DNA of 64,000 bases from Deltaproteobacteria bacterium (GTDB taxonomy: Bacteria; Desulfobacterota; GWC2-55-46). The DNA lies in NCBI GenBank assembly GCA_016219015.1, contig JACRCL010000016.1:1-64000 (forward strand), written 5' to 3'. This document shows, in pieces, positions 42,860 to 52,934 of this stretch (position 1 is its first letter; the number at the start of each line of letters is the position of its first letter). The position numbers and the translations under genes were made by a program. The notes beneath the pieces are model-generated. The model did not search any database, was not told where the DNA came from, and was given only the letters and a program-made list of their open reading frames with translations.

Positions 42860-43746
42860 AACCCCCCCTTGTCTCCGTAATAACCCCTTCTTTCAATCAG
42901 GGGAGGTTCATAGAGGAGACGATAAAGAGCGTCATCTCGCAGGAGGGGGATTTTTTTCTCGAATACCTTATCATGGACGGCGGCTCGACCGATGGTTCGG
43001 TCGAGGTCATGGAAAGATACGGCCGCCTCCTTAAAGAGGGGAAGTGGCCCATAAGGTGCAATGGGGTTGAATATAAGTGGGTGAGCGAAAAGGACAATGG
43101 GCAGGCTGACGCGGTAAACAAGGGTTTTAGAAGCGCGAAGGGCGGGATATTAGGCTGGATAAATTCGGACGACACATACATACCGGGCGCGATAAAAAAA
43201 GCGAAAGAGTTCCTCGAAGCTCACAAAGACGTTTTGATGGTCTACGGCGAGGGGTATTACATAAACGAGGGCGGGGAGATAATAGAGCGGTATCCTACCG
43301 GACTTGATATCAAAAGGCTTGCCGAGGCCTGCTTCATTTGCCAGCCCACGGTCTTTTTAAGGAGGCGGGTTCTTGAGGAGGTGGGGTTCCTGGACCCGGA
43401 TCTCCACTACTGCATGGACTATGAGTACTGGATTAGGATATCGAAAAAGCTTAAAATGGGCCATATTGGGGAGTTCCTGGCGAACTCCAGGCTGCATCCA
43501 GAGACAAAGACGGCGTCGAAACGCCTTGAGGCGTGCGAAGAGGCCGTAGGGATGCTGAAGCGGCGATATGGCAGGGTGCCGTCCTCCTGGGTCTTTGCCT
43601 ATGCCCACGTCAAACTCGAAAATCGTCTCAGGAGAGGCACGCCGTTCAGAGAGTACCTCTTTAAAGCCGTCTGGGGCCTTTCCTCCGCATATGAGTATCT
43701 GAGGATAAACGGCCCACTGGCGCGAAAAACATATAACAACCCGTGA
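42856..43746 (+). CDS. GT2 glycosyltransferase
   Basis: 296 residues: VSVITPSFNQGRFIEETI, LIMDGGSTDGS, WINSDDTYIPGA (acidic metal site) and CMDYEYWIRISKK. This is the WcaA-like subtype of family 2 that transfers sugars in repeat-unit assembly. It has a GTG start overlapping the preceding stop (GTGA), and its own stop overlaps the next start the same way. It resembles the protein at 50217. Confidence 0.82.
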   Translation: MKPPLVSVITPSFNQGRFIEETIKSVISQEGDFFLEYLIMDGGSTDGSVEVMERYGRLLKEGKWPIRCNGVEYKWVSEKDNGQADAVNKGFRSAKGGILGWINSDDTYIPGAIKKAKEFLEAHKDVLMVYGEGYYINEGGEIIERYPTGLDIKRLAEACFICQPTVFLRRRVLEEVGFLDPDLHYCMDYEYWIRISKKLKMGHIGEFLANSRLHPETKTASKRLEACEEAVGMLKRRYGRVPSSWVFAYAHVKLENRLRRGTPFREYLFKAVWGLSSAYEYLRINGPLARKTYNNP

Positions 43747-45020
43747 AACAGTATCAGATTATAAAATACCTCATGACGTTCCTCGGGCGGCTGCTTAACC
43801 CTCTCCTTAAAAGCCAGAGGCTCGCCTTGCCCGTGGCCAGGCTTAACGCCATGATAAACATCAGGCTCGCTCTGCGCGCAATCGAATCGGTTAAGAAAGG
43901 CAGGGTCATAAGGGGCGCAAGGGGGATAAACATAGCCGGGCAGATAGCGTCCGAAAGCGGCGTGGGAGAGGCCGCAAGGTCCAGCATAAGGGCGATAGAG
44001 GCCGCGGGCATCCCGCATGTCCTCAACAACATCCCCGGGCTGTCAAGGCAGAACGACCTTACTTACACGGATTTTTCGGAAGGAAACCCCTATATGATTA
44101 ATTTGATACACGTCAACGCCGATGGCGCGCCTGATTTTTTCCTGAGGGGGCCCGGGCGCTTCAAGGACAGGTATAATATAGGGTACTGGCTTTGGGAGCT
44201 GTCCGAATTTCCACGGCAGTGGCGCGACAGTTTCAGGTTTTTCGACGAGATATGGACCTCCAGCGACTTCTGCGCGGAATCCATCTCAAAGTCCTCTCCC
44301 GTGCCCGTTGTCAAGATCCCCCTTGCCGTGGAGGTGAAGGGGTTGAAAAACCTTAAACGGCCCGACTTCGGCCTCGAAGAGGACAAATTCATCTTCCTCT
44401 TCGTCTTCGATTTTTACAGCTACATCGAGAGGAAAAACCCCCTTGCGGCGGTGGAGGCGTTCAGGCGGGCCTTCGGCGGGTCAACGCGCGCCCAGCTCGT
44501 GCTCAAGTGCTCCAACTCCCACTGGAACATCCGCGAAAGAGACAGGCTCCTGGAGGCGTCCAGAGGGCTTGACGTGAAGCTTATCGACGGGTATCTCGGG
44601 AAGGAAGAACTGCATACGCTCGTTTCGCTTTGCGATTGCTACCTTTCGCTGCACCGCTCCGAGGGGTTCGGTTTCACGCTCGCGGAGGCGATGTATCTTG
44701 AAAAGCCTGTCATAGCCACGGGTTATTCGGGCAACATGGATTTTATGGACGACACCAACAGCTTTCTCGTCAGGCATTCAATGGTAAAGATAGAGAAGGA
44801 GTCAGGCCCTTATAAAAAGGGTAACGTCTGGGCGGAGCCCGACGCGTCCCATGCCGCCGAGCTGCTGCGACTTGTATATGAGAACAGTGACCTGGCAAGG
44901 AAGGTCGGCAGGAAGGCGGCGGCCGATATAAAGGCTCTGTTGTGCCCCGCGTCCGTGGGAAAGATGATACACGCAAGGGTCGCGGAGATAGAAGGGTCCG
45001 TGGCCGGGAAGCTAATATGA
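43743..45020 (+). CDS. GT4 glycosyltransferase
   Basis: 425 residues, GT-B fold. INIAGQIASESGVGEAARSS at ~61-80 is the glycine-rich acceptor-side loop. The donor half has LHRSEGFGFTLAEAMYLEKP, with the E-x7-E signature. Family members are retaining, often mannosyl- or rhamnosyl-transferases of O-antigens. GTG start, translationally coupled to the GT2 gene before it. Confidence 0.82.
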   Translation: MKQYQIIKYLMTFLGRLLNPLLKSQRLALPVARLNAMINIRLALRAIESVKKGRVIRGARGINIAGQIASESGVGEAARSSIRAIEAAGIPHVLNNIPGLSRQNDLTYTDFSEGNPYMINLIHVNADGAPDFFLRGPGRFKDRYNIGYWLWELSEFPRQWRDSFRFFDEIWTSSDFCAESISKSSPVPVVKIPLAVEVKGLKNLKRPDFGLEEDKFIFLFVFDFYSYIERKNPLAAVEAFRRAFGGSTRAQLVLKCSNSHWNIRERDRLLEASRGLDVKLIDGYLGKEELHTLVSLCDCYLSLHRSEGFGFTLAEAMYLEKPVIATGYSGNMDFMDDTNSFLVRHSMVKIEKESGPYKKGNVWAEPDASHAAELLRLVYENSDLARKVGRKAAADIKALLCPASVGKMIHARVAEIEGSVAGKLI

Positions 45021-45045
45021 AAAGCTCTTCTCAAAACCTCTGCCG

Positions 45046-45975
45046 ATGAGCGGCAAAAGGGCTGCAAAGAAGGCCGCGGTCATTGTTTTGAACTGGAACG
45101 GCCTCGGCGATACCGTGGAGTGCGTACGCACGCTGAAACAACTTACTTACCCGGACTATAAGATAATAATGGTGGATAACGGCTCCACGGACGGCTCGGC
45201 GGATGCCTTGCAGCGGGTTTTCCCCGAGATTGAGATCATCAGAAACGAAAAAAACCTTGGCTTCGCCGGGGGTGAAAACACAGGTATGCGACGCGCCCTC
45301 GCCGAAGGGGCCGAGTATATAGCCATCATCAATAATGACGCCACGGCTGACCCGGGTTTCCTCACCGAGCTTGTAAGCGCGGCCGAATCGGAAAAGGGCG
45401 CCGGCATGCTGTCCTCGAAAGTGTATTTTTTTGACAGTCCCCGGATACTCTGGTACGCCGGGGCATCTTTTCACCCGTGGATAGGCTGGGGCCGCCACAG
45501 GGGGTTCAACATGCCGGACCGGGGGCAATTCGACGACATCGAAGAGACACAGAGACCTTGCGGCTGCTCCATGCTGGTCACAAAGGAGCTATGCGAAAAG
45601 ATCGGGCTTCTCGACGAGAGGTTCTTCTGTTACTCCGAGGACATCGACTGGGGGATGAGGGCCGGCAAGGCGGGGTTTAAGGTACTCTATGTGCCGGGAT
45701 CGAAGGTGTGGCACAAGGTTTCAAGGGCCACGGGGGGGCCTTCAAGCGCGGTTGCGCTTTATTATACAGTGAGAAATACACTGATGTGCGTCGACAAGAA
45801 CAAACCCCTGCCCCTGCCCTTGAGGTCATTACGGTACGCGGCGATAATCGGCGTAAGTTTTTTAAGCCTTTTAACGATGCGGGTGCCGAAGGCGCTGGGA
45901 TCAAGGCGCATTGTGCAGGGCGCGAAAGATTACTTCCTCGGCAGGTGCGGGGAGCTCCGTAGGGGGAATAGATGA
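45046..45975 (+). CDS. GT2 rhamnosyltransferase-like protein
   Basis: 309 residues: AVIVLNWNGLGDTVECVRTL, MVDNGSTDGS, NLGFAGGENTGMR, IINNDATADP (metal site) and YSEDIDWGMRAGKAG. This is the WbbL/rhamnosyltransferase subtype of GT2, which fits the dTDP-L-rhamnose genes in the locus. C-terminal hydrophobic residues may associate it with the membrane. The stop overlaps the epimerase start (ATGA). Confidence 0.82.
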   Translation: MSGKRAAKKAAVIVLNWNGLGDTVECVRTLKQLTYPDYKIIMVDNGSTDGSADALQRVFPEIEIIRNEKNLGFAGGENTGMRRALAEGAEYIAIINNDATADPGFLTELVSAAESEKGAGMLSSKVYFFDSPRILWYAGASFHPWIGWGRHRGFNMPDRGQFDDIEETQRPCGCSMLVTKELCEKIGLLDERFFCYSEDIDWGMRAGKAGFKVLYVPGSKVWHKVSRATGGPSSAVALYYTVRNTLMCVDKNKPLPLPLRSLRYAAIIGVSFLSLLTMRVPKALGSRRIVQGAKDYFLGRCGELRRGNR

Positions 45976-46922
45976 AGATACTTGTGACAGGCGGCGCGGG
46001 CTTTATCGGGTCTAACGTGGCCGACGCGTACATAAACGCGGGCCATGAGGTCATAATAGTCGACGACCTCTCTTCCGGGAAGAGGGAGAACGTCAACCCC
46101 AAGGCCCGCTTCCATCAGGTGGATATCCGCTCAAAGGAGCTGAGGGAGGTAATAAAGTCCGAAAGGCCGGACATAATAAACCACCACGCGGCGCAGATTT
46201 CCGTGCCCGCCTCCGTGGAGGACCCGCTCTACGACGCCGACGTGAACGTGAAGGGATTCATAAACGTCCTCGAGGCCGCAAGGCTAAACGACACCAAAAA
46301 GGTCGTCTTCATCTCGTCAGGCGGCGCCATATACGGCGAGGCCGGGGAATATCCCACCACGGAGGATTACCCCGTCCGGCCGCTCTCCCCGTACGCCATA
46401 ACCAAATTCGTCTCGGAGAAGTACCTCGCCTTCTACCGCCACCAATACGGGTTAGACTACACGGTGCTCCGGTACGCGAACGTCTACGGGCCGCGACAGG
46501 TCCCGCACGGCGAGGCCGGGGTCGTGGCGATATTCATCGACAGATTGCTGGACTCCAAGGAATGCGCGCTCTACCATTTCAAGGACGATCCGCGTGGCAT
46601 GACAAGGGACTACTGCTTCGTGGGCGATGTTGCGAGGGCCAACCTCCTGGCCATCGACAAGGGCAGCGGGGAGGCCTTCAATATAGGCACGGGCGTTGCC
46701 ACCCACACCGGGGAGCTCTTCAGCGTCATCTTTGAATCGATAAAGAAGAGGCGCAACATCCCGGACGAGCTTAAAGCGCCCAAAAGGGGCCCGGCAAGGG
46801 CCGGGGACATCAAGAGGAGCTGCCTGAACGCCGGGAAGGCAGGCAGGACGCTCGGCTGGAGGCCGGAGTTAGACCTGAGGAAGGGCATAGAGGCTACGCT
46901 TGATTGGCGGCTTAAGAGATGA
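45972..46922 (+). CDS. UDP-glucose 4-epimerase-like SDR
   Basis: 316 residues. [20 protein letters not shown], then HHAAQISVP, SSGGAIYGE, catalytic YAITKFVSEKYLAFYRHQYG and NVYGPRQVPHGEAGVVAIF match the compact GalE-type epimerases of archaea and thermophiles. It probably interconverts UDP-Glc/UDP-Gal or the N-acetyl forms; the sequence alone does not decide. It is translationally coupled to the GT2 before it. Confidence 0.82.
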   Translation: MKILVTGGAGFIGSNVADAYINAGHEVIIVDDLSSGKRENVNPKARFHQVDIRSKELREVIKSERPDIINHHAAQISVPASVEDPLYDADVNVKGFINVLEAARLNDTKKVVFISSGGAIYGEAGEYPTTEDYPVRPLSPYAITKFVSEKYLAFYRHQYGLDYTVLRYANVYGPRQVPHGEAGVVAIFIDRLLDSKECALYHFKDDPRGMTRDYCFVGDVARANLLAIDKGSGEAFNIGTGVATHTGELFSVIFESIKKRRNIPDELKAPKRGPARAGDIKRSCLNAGKAGRTLGWRPELDLRKGIEATLDWRLKR

Positions 46923-46929
46923 CCCATAA

Positions 46930-47919
<990 letters not shown>

Positions 47920-47940
47920 GCTTTTTTTAAGGGGAGGCTT

Positions 47941-48903
47941 TTGGAAAAGGTACTCATAACAGGCATCGCGGGCTTCGTGGGCTCTCACCTTGCCGAGAGG
48001 CTCGGCAACAGGGCGGAGCTATGGGGAACCCTGCTCGACGACCACGTCCGCAATATCTCGAAGATAAAGGGGCTCAACCTCGTAAAGTGCGACCTCCTCG
48101 ACGCGCCCGCGGTCAAAGACCTCATCGAAAAGGTGCGCCCGGACAAGGTATACCACCTGGCCGCGCAGTCCGTCCCTTCGCTGTCGTTCTCGAACCCGGC
48201 CGAGACGCTCAAGGTCAACGTCTTTTCCGCCCTTAACCTCTTCGAGGCAACCGTAGCCCTGTCGCCCGGCGCGGTCGTATTGAACATAGGCTCCGGCGAC
48301 GAGTACGGGGACGTCGATGAAAAGGACCTGCCGTTGAAGGAGACGGCGCTCTTGAAGCCCATCAACCCCTACGCCGTAAGCAAGGTGGCGCAGGACCTGC
48401 TCGCCTTCCAGTACTGGAAGAGCAAGGGGCTCAAGGTGGTGCGCTGCAGGCCCTTCAACCACTTCGGCCCGAGGCAGTCAGAGGCGTTCGTAACCGCGGC
48501 CTTCGCGAAGCAGATAGCTGAAATAGAAGCCGGGATAAAGAAGGAGAAGGTGCTCGATACCGGGAACCTGGAGGCCTCCAAGGACTTCCTCGACGTGCGG
48601 GACGTGGTGGCCGCCTACGAGCTGCTGATCGACAGGGGCGTCCACGGGGCCGTCTACAACGTGTGCTCCGGGTCGGTTGTGAAGATAAGGGAGATGGTAG
48701 AGACGCTCGTCTCGTTTTCAAAGGAGAGGATAGAGGTCAGGGAGGACTCGTCGAAGAGGAGGCCCACGGACACCGTGGCGATATGCGGTGACGCCTCCAG
48801 ACTAAAGTCCCTCGGCTGGAGGCAGGAGTACGGCCTCCAGGAAGGGCTCAAGTCCGTGCTCGACTTTTGGAGGAAAGAGGTCAGGGGGGCGGCAGGCTGC
48901 TGA
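47941..48903 (+). CDS. rmd: GDP-4-keto-6-deoxy-D-mannose reductase
   Basis: 320 residues: VLITGIAGFVGSHLAERLG, YHLAAQSVPSLSFSNPAETL, GSGDEYGDVDEKDLP, YAVSKVAQDLLAFQYW and CRPFNHFGPRQSEAFVTAAF fit Rmd, which makes GDP-D-rhamnose. Being next to gmd supports this. TTG start with GGGGAGG upstream. The last three residues and stop codon (GCA-GGC-TGC-TGA) are read from the terminal inverted repeat of repeat C, so the element's arrival rewrote the C-terminus. Confidence 0.87.
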   Translation: MEKVLITGIAGFVGSHLAERLGNRAELWGTLLDDHVRNISKIKGLNLVKCDLLDAPAVKDLIEKVRPDKVYHLAAQSVPSLSFSNPAETLKVNVFSALNLFEATVALSPGAVVLNIGSGDEYGDVDEKDLPLKETALLKPINPYAVSKVAQDLLAFQYWKSKGLKVVRCRPFNHFGPRQSEAFVTAAFAKQIAEIEAGIKKEKVLDTGNLEASKDFLDVRDVVAAYELLIDRGVHGAVYNVCSGSVVKIREMVETLVSFSKERIEVREDSSKRRPTDTVAICGDASRLKSLGWRQEYGLQEGLKSVLDFWRKEVRGAAGC

Positions 48904-49018
48904 AAAAGTCCATCTGCTTTGTTGTCTTCGTCTTCGCATAGCGTAAGGAGAGTACGTCTCATTCCTAAGCTCCCCTATTTCAATGGGGCCTCGCATCTGG
49001 AGCTTTTTGAGCAGCCTG
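48893..49018. repeat. Repeat C copy 7 (reverse orientation)
   Basis: A ~126-bp copy (CAGGCTGCTGAAAAAGTCC ... GGAGCTTTTTGAGCAGCCTG). It differs from other copies in the centre, which carries CCCCTATTTCAATGGGG. It overlaps the rmd stop codon on the left, and the next gene starts 54 bp beyond its right end. Confidence 0.85.
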
Positions 49019-49071
49019 AATGTAATTTTGAATTTTCCCAGCAGCCTGCTAAAATTATTCGGAGAATTGTC

Positions 49072-50238
49072 TTGCGGATAGGCATAAACGCTCTATACCT
49101 CCTTCCGGGAAAGGTCGGGGGGAGCGAGATATACGTGAGGAACCTCGTAGCAGCGCTGCCCGATGCGGCAGGCGATAACGAGTATTTCATCTTCATAAAC
49201 AGGGAGAGCGCCGGGATATTCGAGAAGCTCGCCCCCGGCGTTACGGTCATACCCTGCCCGATAAGGGCCGAGAGCCGCCCCCTGAGGATACTTTGGGAGG
49301 AGCTTATCCTGCCTTTCCAAATAAGGAAACATAAGATAGACGTGCTCATCTCCGCGGGGATGTCCGCGCCGTTTTTCTGCCCCGCGCCGTCCTTCGTCGT
49401 CGTCTACGACCTGCAGCACATAAACCAGCCGCAGAACTTCAACAGGCTCTATCTCGTTTTTCTGAAGACCATAATCTACCTGAGCGCGAAACTGAGCGAC
49501 GGGGTAATAACGTTATCAGAGAAATCCAAGGCCGATATCGTAAAGTCCTACCATATAAGACCGGAGAAGGTCGGGGTCACATATCTTGCCTCAGACTCGA
49601 AGGCATTCTATAAAAGAACTTCGTCGGAGGTTGCCGGGATAAGGAAGAAGTACAACCTCCCGGAGCGCTTCGTCCTCTACATAGCCTCGTCCCTGCCGCA
49701 TAAGAACTACGAGCGGCTTCTGCAGGCCTTCAAGACCGTGAAAGAGAAGAGCCCCGGTATAAAGCTCGTCCTTATAGGCGCGAGGGACTACGGCCATGAC
49801 GCCATCTCAAGAAAAATCGACGAGCTCGGGCTGAGGGCCGACGTCGTCTTTCTCGGCTGGCTCCCGTTCGAGGATATCCCTGTCATATACTCGGCCGCGG
49901 AGGTCTTCGTCTTCCCCTCGCTCCACGAGGGGTTCGGCATCCCGGTGCTCGAGGCCTTTGCCTGCGGCGTGCCCGTGGTATGCTCGCGGATAGAGCCTCT
50001 TACAGAGTTCGCCTCCCCGGCCGCGCTCTTCGTGGACCCGCTCCGTCCGGATGATATCGCCAAAGGCATACTATCGGTTTTGGGCGACAGGGGGCTTAGA
50101 GACAGGCTTGTAAATGAGGGCCTCAGGAGGGCGGCTGACTTCAGCTGGGAGAAGACGGCATTGAAGACGCTTTCAACGATAAGCTCCTGCCCTGGAAATG
50201 GCGGAAAAAGGGACGCATGCAAGACCTCCCCAAGATAA
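49072..50238 (+). CDS. GT4 glycosyltransferase
   Basis: 388 residues from a TTG start at 49072 with GGAG seven bases upstream; an open frame reaching back to 48919 is translated from repeat C and is rejected. GINALYLLPGKVGGSEIYVR, then VFPSLHEGFGIPVLEAFACG with E-x7-E, and CSRIEPLTEFASPAALFVDP are typical of family 4 mannosyl/rhamnosyl transferases. It is probably an elongation enzyme for a D-rhamnose/mannose-containing chain (inference). It overlaps the next gene by 22 bases. Confidence 0.85.
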   Translation: MRIGINALYLLPGKVGGSEIYVRNLVAALPDAAGDNEYFIFINRESAGIFEKLAPGVTVIPCPIRAESRPLRILWEELILPFQIRKHKIDVLISAGMSAPFFCPAPSFVVVYDLQHINQPQNFNRLYLVFLKTIIYLSAKLSDGVITLSEKSKADIVKSYHIRPEKVGVTYLASDSKAFYKRTSSEVAGIRKKYNLPERFVLYIASSLPHKNYERLLQAFKTVKEKSPGIKLVLIGARDYGHDAISRKIDELGLRADVVFLGWLPFEDIPVIYSAAEVFVFPSLHEGFGIPVLEAFACGVPVVCSRIEPLTEFASPAALFVDPLRPDDIAKGILSVLGDRGLRDRLVNEGLRRAADFSWEKTALKTLSTISSCPGNGGKRDACKTSPR

Positions 50239-51014
50239 CGGTAATAACGCCCTCGTTCAACCAGGGGGAGTTCATCGAAAGGACGATAGAGAGCGTCCTT
50301 GGGCAGAATTATCCCAACCTTGAGTACCTTGTCATCGACGGCGGCTCTACGGACAATACCGTAAGCATACTTAAAAGATATGAGAAAAATCTAAAGTGGG
50401 TATCTGAAAAGGACAAGGGGCAGTCGGACGCCATCAATAAAGGTTTGAGGAGGGCGAGCGGGGATATAATAGCCTACTTGAACTCCGACGACACCTATGA
50501 GCCGGGCGCGCTTGAAAGGGTGGCGGAGTTTTTTACAAAGAACCCTTCGGTCAAGTGGGTTACAGGCAAGTGCAGGATAATAGACGTTGACGACAGAGAG
50601 GCAAGAAAGGCGATAACGGGCTATAAAAATTTTTTGCTTAGGAGATACAGTTATAATATACTTCTGGTGACGAACTTCATCTCACAGCCCGCTACTTTCA
50701 TGAGGAAAGAGGTCTTCAAGGAGTTCGGGCTCTTCGACGTGGACCAGCACCGCGTCATGGATTACGACTACTGGCTTAAGCTCGGCAGGCTCTTTAGACC
50801 CGGCTTCATCGACGAGTACCTCGCCTGCTTCAGGGTCCACCGGGCCTCGAAGACCTCAAGCTCTTTCAGAGAGACCTTCAGGCAGGAACTCGACTTATCG
50901 AGGAAGTATTCCGGCTCGCGCCTTATAAACGCGCTCCATTACATGAGCTACCTCGGCATCTGCGGGGTATACACTCTTCTGGACAGGGCCGGGCGCAGAA
51001 ATCGTACCCTGTAG
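50217..51014 (+). CDS. GT2 glycosyltransferase
   Basis: 265 residues: ITVITPSFNQGEFIERTIES, LVIDGGSTDNT, YLNSDDTYEPGALERVAEF and MDYDYWLKLGRLF. It is close in layout to the GT2 at 42856. It starts within the end of the preceding GT4 gene, so the pair is coupled. It likely adds one residue of the glycan repeat. Confidence 0.82.
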   Translation: MQDLPKITVITPSFNQGEFIERTIESVLGQNYPNLEYLVIDGGSTDNTVSILKRYEKNLKWVSEKDKGQSDAINKGLRRASGDIIAYLNSDDTYEPGALERVAEFFTKNPSVKWVTGKCRIIDVDDREARKAITGYKNFLLRRYSYNILLVTNFISQPATFMRKEVFKEFGLFDVDQHRVMDYDYWLKLGRLFRPGFIDEYLACFRVHRASKTSSSFRETFRQELDLSRKYSGSRLINALHYMSYLGICGVYTLLDRAGRRNRTL

Positions 51015-51039
51015 GGACAAGGAGGTTACTGAAGGCATC

Positions 51040-52476
51040 ATGGGTAAGCAAACGAAAAAGGCAGGCAAAGGCAGGCTCTACGCCGCGATACTCGCCGGCG
51101 GCATAGGCAGCCGCTTCTGGCCGCTAAGCAGGGAGACGACCCCGAAACAGCTTTTGAAGGTGGTCGGGGACGAGTCGCTTCTTAAATCCACCATACGGCG
51201 GCTAAAGCCCCTTGTCCCGCCTGAGCGCGTGGTGATAGTCACGAACGCCCGTCAGGCCGAGATAATAAGGCTTCACCTCTCCTACGAGGGCAGGGCCCTT
51301 TCCCCCGGGTACTGCATCGAGCCGATGGGCAAGAACACAGCCCCGGCGATAGGGCTTGCGGCGCTGGAGCTTTATAAAAAGGACAAAGACGCGATAATGG
51401 CCGTCCTACCGGCAGACCATATAATAGAGGACGGCAAGGGGTTCATAGACGCACTCGCCGCCGCAACGCAGGCCGCCGCCGAAGGCCACCTCGTCACCTT
51501 CGGCATAGTGCCCACCTCCCCCGAGACCGGCTACGGGTACATAAAAAGCGGGAAGCGGGCAATAAAGAAGATAAACGGCTTCCCCATCCGGCCAGTGGAG
51601 AGGTTCGTTGAAAAGCCCGACATAAACAGGGCGAAGAGGTTCTTGAAGGAGGGCGGGTACTTCTGGAACAGCGGCATATTCCTCTGGAAGGCATCGAGGA
51701 TACTGGAGGAGCTTAAGACCCACCTGCCGGACATATACAGGGGCCTTAGCGAGGTCGTCGAGGGCGTAAGCCTTTCGGACACCTATAAGACCTTCAGGGA
51801 CATATCGATCGACCACGGGATACTCGAGAAGGCGGACGACGTGGTCGTCATCCCGGCGGAGTTCCCCTGGTCCGACATGGGGAGCTGGTCTTCCTTCGGC
51901 GAGGTCCTCGAAAACGACCCCGACGGGAACATCATCAAGGGGAGGGTCGTGGACCTCGGCTCCCGGAATTCGATCATCATAGGCTGCGACAGGGTGGTGG
52001 CGACGATAGGCTTGAAGGACTTCATCCTCGTGGACACCCCGGACGCCACCCTCGTATGCCCCAAGAACAGGGCGCAGGAGGTAAAGGACGTCGTCAACAT
52101 GCTCAAGAGGAAGGGGTATGTCGAGCACGAGGTCCACAGGACGGTCGAACGGCCCTGGGGCTCGTATACGCTCCTTGAAAACGGCGACGGCTACAAGATA
52201 AAAAAGATAAGGGTCGAGCCCAAGAGGAGGCTAAGCCTCCAGCTCCACCACCACAGGAGCGAGCACTGGGTCGTGATAACCGGCGTCGCTAAGGTCCAGA
52301 GGGGCGAGGAGATAGTCGAGATAGGGATAAACCAGTCCACCTACATCCCGAGGGGCGTCAAGCACAGGCTTGAGAACCCGGGGGATTCGCCCCTTGAGAT
52401 AATAGAGGTGCAGAACGGCGAGTACGTGGAGGAAGAGGACATTGTCCGTTTCGACGACGACTTCGAGAGGAAATAA
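51040..52476 (+). CDS. manC: Mannose-1-phosphate guanylyltransferase / mannose-6-phosphate isomerase
   Basis: 478 residues, the standard bifunctional AlgA/ManC length. The N-terminal nucleotidyltransferase shows AGGIGSRFWPLSRETTPKQL, RFVEKPDINRAKRF and FWNSGIFLWKA. The C-terminal cupin (from ~365) shows RPWGSYTLLENGDGYKIKKI, LQLHHHRSEHWVV and PRGVKHRLENPG, the metal-binding type II isomerase. It makes GDP-mannose for Gmd. Mannose-1-phosphate could come from the phosphomutase at 23809. AAGGAGG lies upstream. Confidence 0.93.
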   Translation: MGKQTKKAGKGRLYAAILAGGIGSRFWPLSRETTPKQLLKVVGDESLLKSTIRRLKPLVPPERVVIVTNARQAEIIRLHLSYEGRALSPGYCIEPMGKNTAPAIGLAALELYKKDKDAIMAVLPADHIIEDGKGFIDALAAATQAAAEGHLVTFGIVPTSPETGYGYIKSGKRAIKKINGFPIRPVERFVEKPDINRAKRFLKEGGYFWNSGIFLWKASRILEELKTHLPDIYRGLSEVVEGVSLSDTYKTFRDISIDHGILEKADDVVVIPAEFPWSDMGSWSSFGEVLENDPDGNIIKGRVVDLGSRNSIIIGCDRVVATIGLKDFILVDTPDATLVCPKNRAQEVKDVVNMLKRKGYVEHEVHRTVERPWGSYTLLENGDGYKIKKIRVEPKRRLSLQLHHHRSEHWVVITGVAKVQRGEEIVEIGINQSTYIPRGVKHRLENPGDSPLEIIEVQNGEYVEEEDIVRFDDDFERK

Positions 52477-52480
52477 GCTC

Positions 52481-52858
52481 ATGGCCACGGAAAAAAGTCA
52501 TAAGGCCGTCCTCACCGGCGTGGACCTCGTATCGATCGAAAGGATAAGGGCGGCCTCGGGCAGGGAGCGCTTCCTTGCAAGGGTCTTTACTGAAAAGGAG
52601 CTTGAGTACTCGTTCGGCAAAAGGCTCCCCTACAGACACCTTGCCGGGAGGTTCGCGGCAAAGGAGGCGTTCATAAAGGCCCTTTCCTCCATAGGCCCGT
52701 CCATAGCCCTCAAGGACGTCGAGGTCGTAAATAGCGATAGCGGCGCGCCTTGCCTCAAGACAAGCCCGAAGGCAAGGGCGCTATTGGGCGGTAGACAGGC
52801 CTTTTTAAGCATATCCTATTCAAACGGCCTTGCTCTTGCCTTTGTCGCCATACAGTAG
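52481..52858 (+). CDS. acpS: Holo-[acyl-carrier-protein] synthase
   Basis: 125 residues: GVDLVSIERI at the N-terminus (metal-binding Asp), ARVFTEKELEY, and AGRFAAKEAFIKAL (Glu/Lys of the active site). It transfers 4'-phosphopantetheine from CoA to ACP. The ATG at 52481 is chosen since the frame upstream lies inside manC. It ends the polysaccharide operon and is the last GC-rich gene before an AT-rich segment. It is a housekeeping enzyme with no evident link to the glycan pathway. Confidence 0.9.
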   Translation: MATEKSHKAVLTGVDLVSIERIRAASGRERFLARVFTEKELEYSFGKRLPYRHLAGRFAAKEAFIKALSSIGPSIALKDVEVVNSDSGAPCLKTSPKARALLGGRQAFLSISYSNGLALAFVAIQ

Positions 52859-52868
52859 AATTCAGGGT

Positions 52869-52897
52869 TTGACTTTTAAAACCTTTCCCCATATAAG
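52869..52897 (+). promoter_or_regulatory. Promoter of the restriction-modification genes
   Basis: TTGACT (52869-52874), 17-bp spacer, TATAAG (52892-52897), followed at 52924 by AAGGG before the ATG at 52935. It is well placed for independent transcription of the acquired module. Confidence 0.65.
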
Positions 52898-52934
52898 GCT
52901 ACTTTTTATGCTACCGCTGTAAAAGGGTATACAT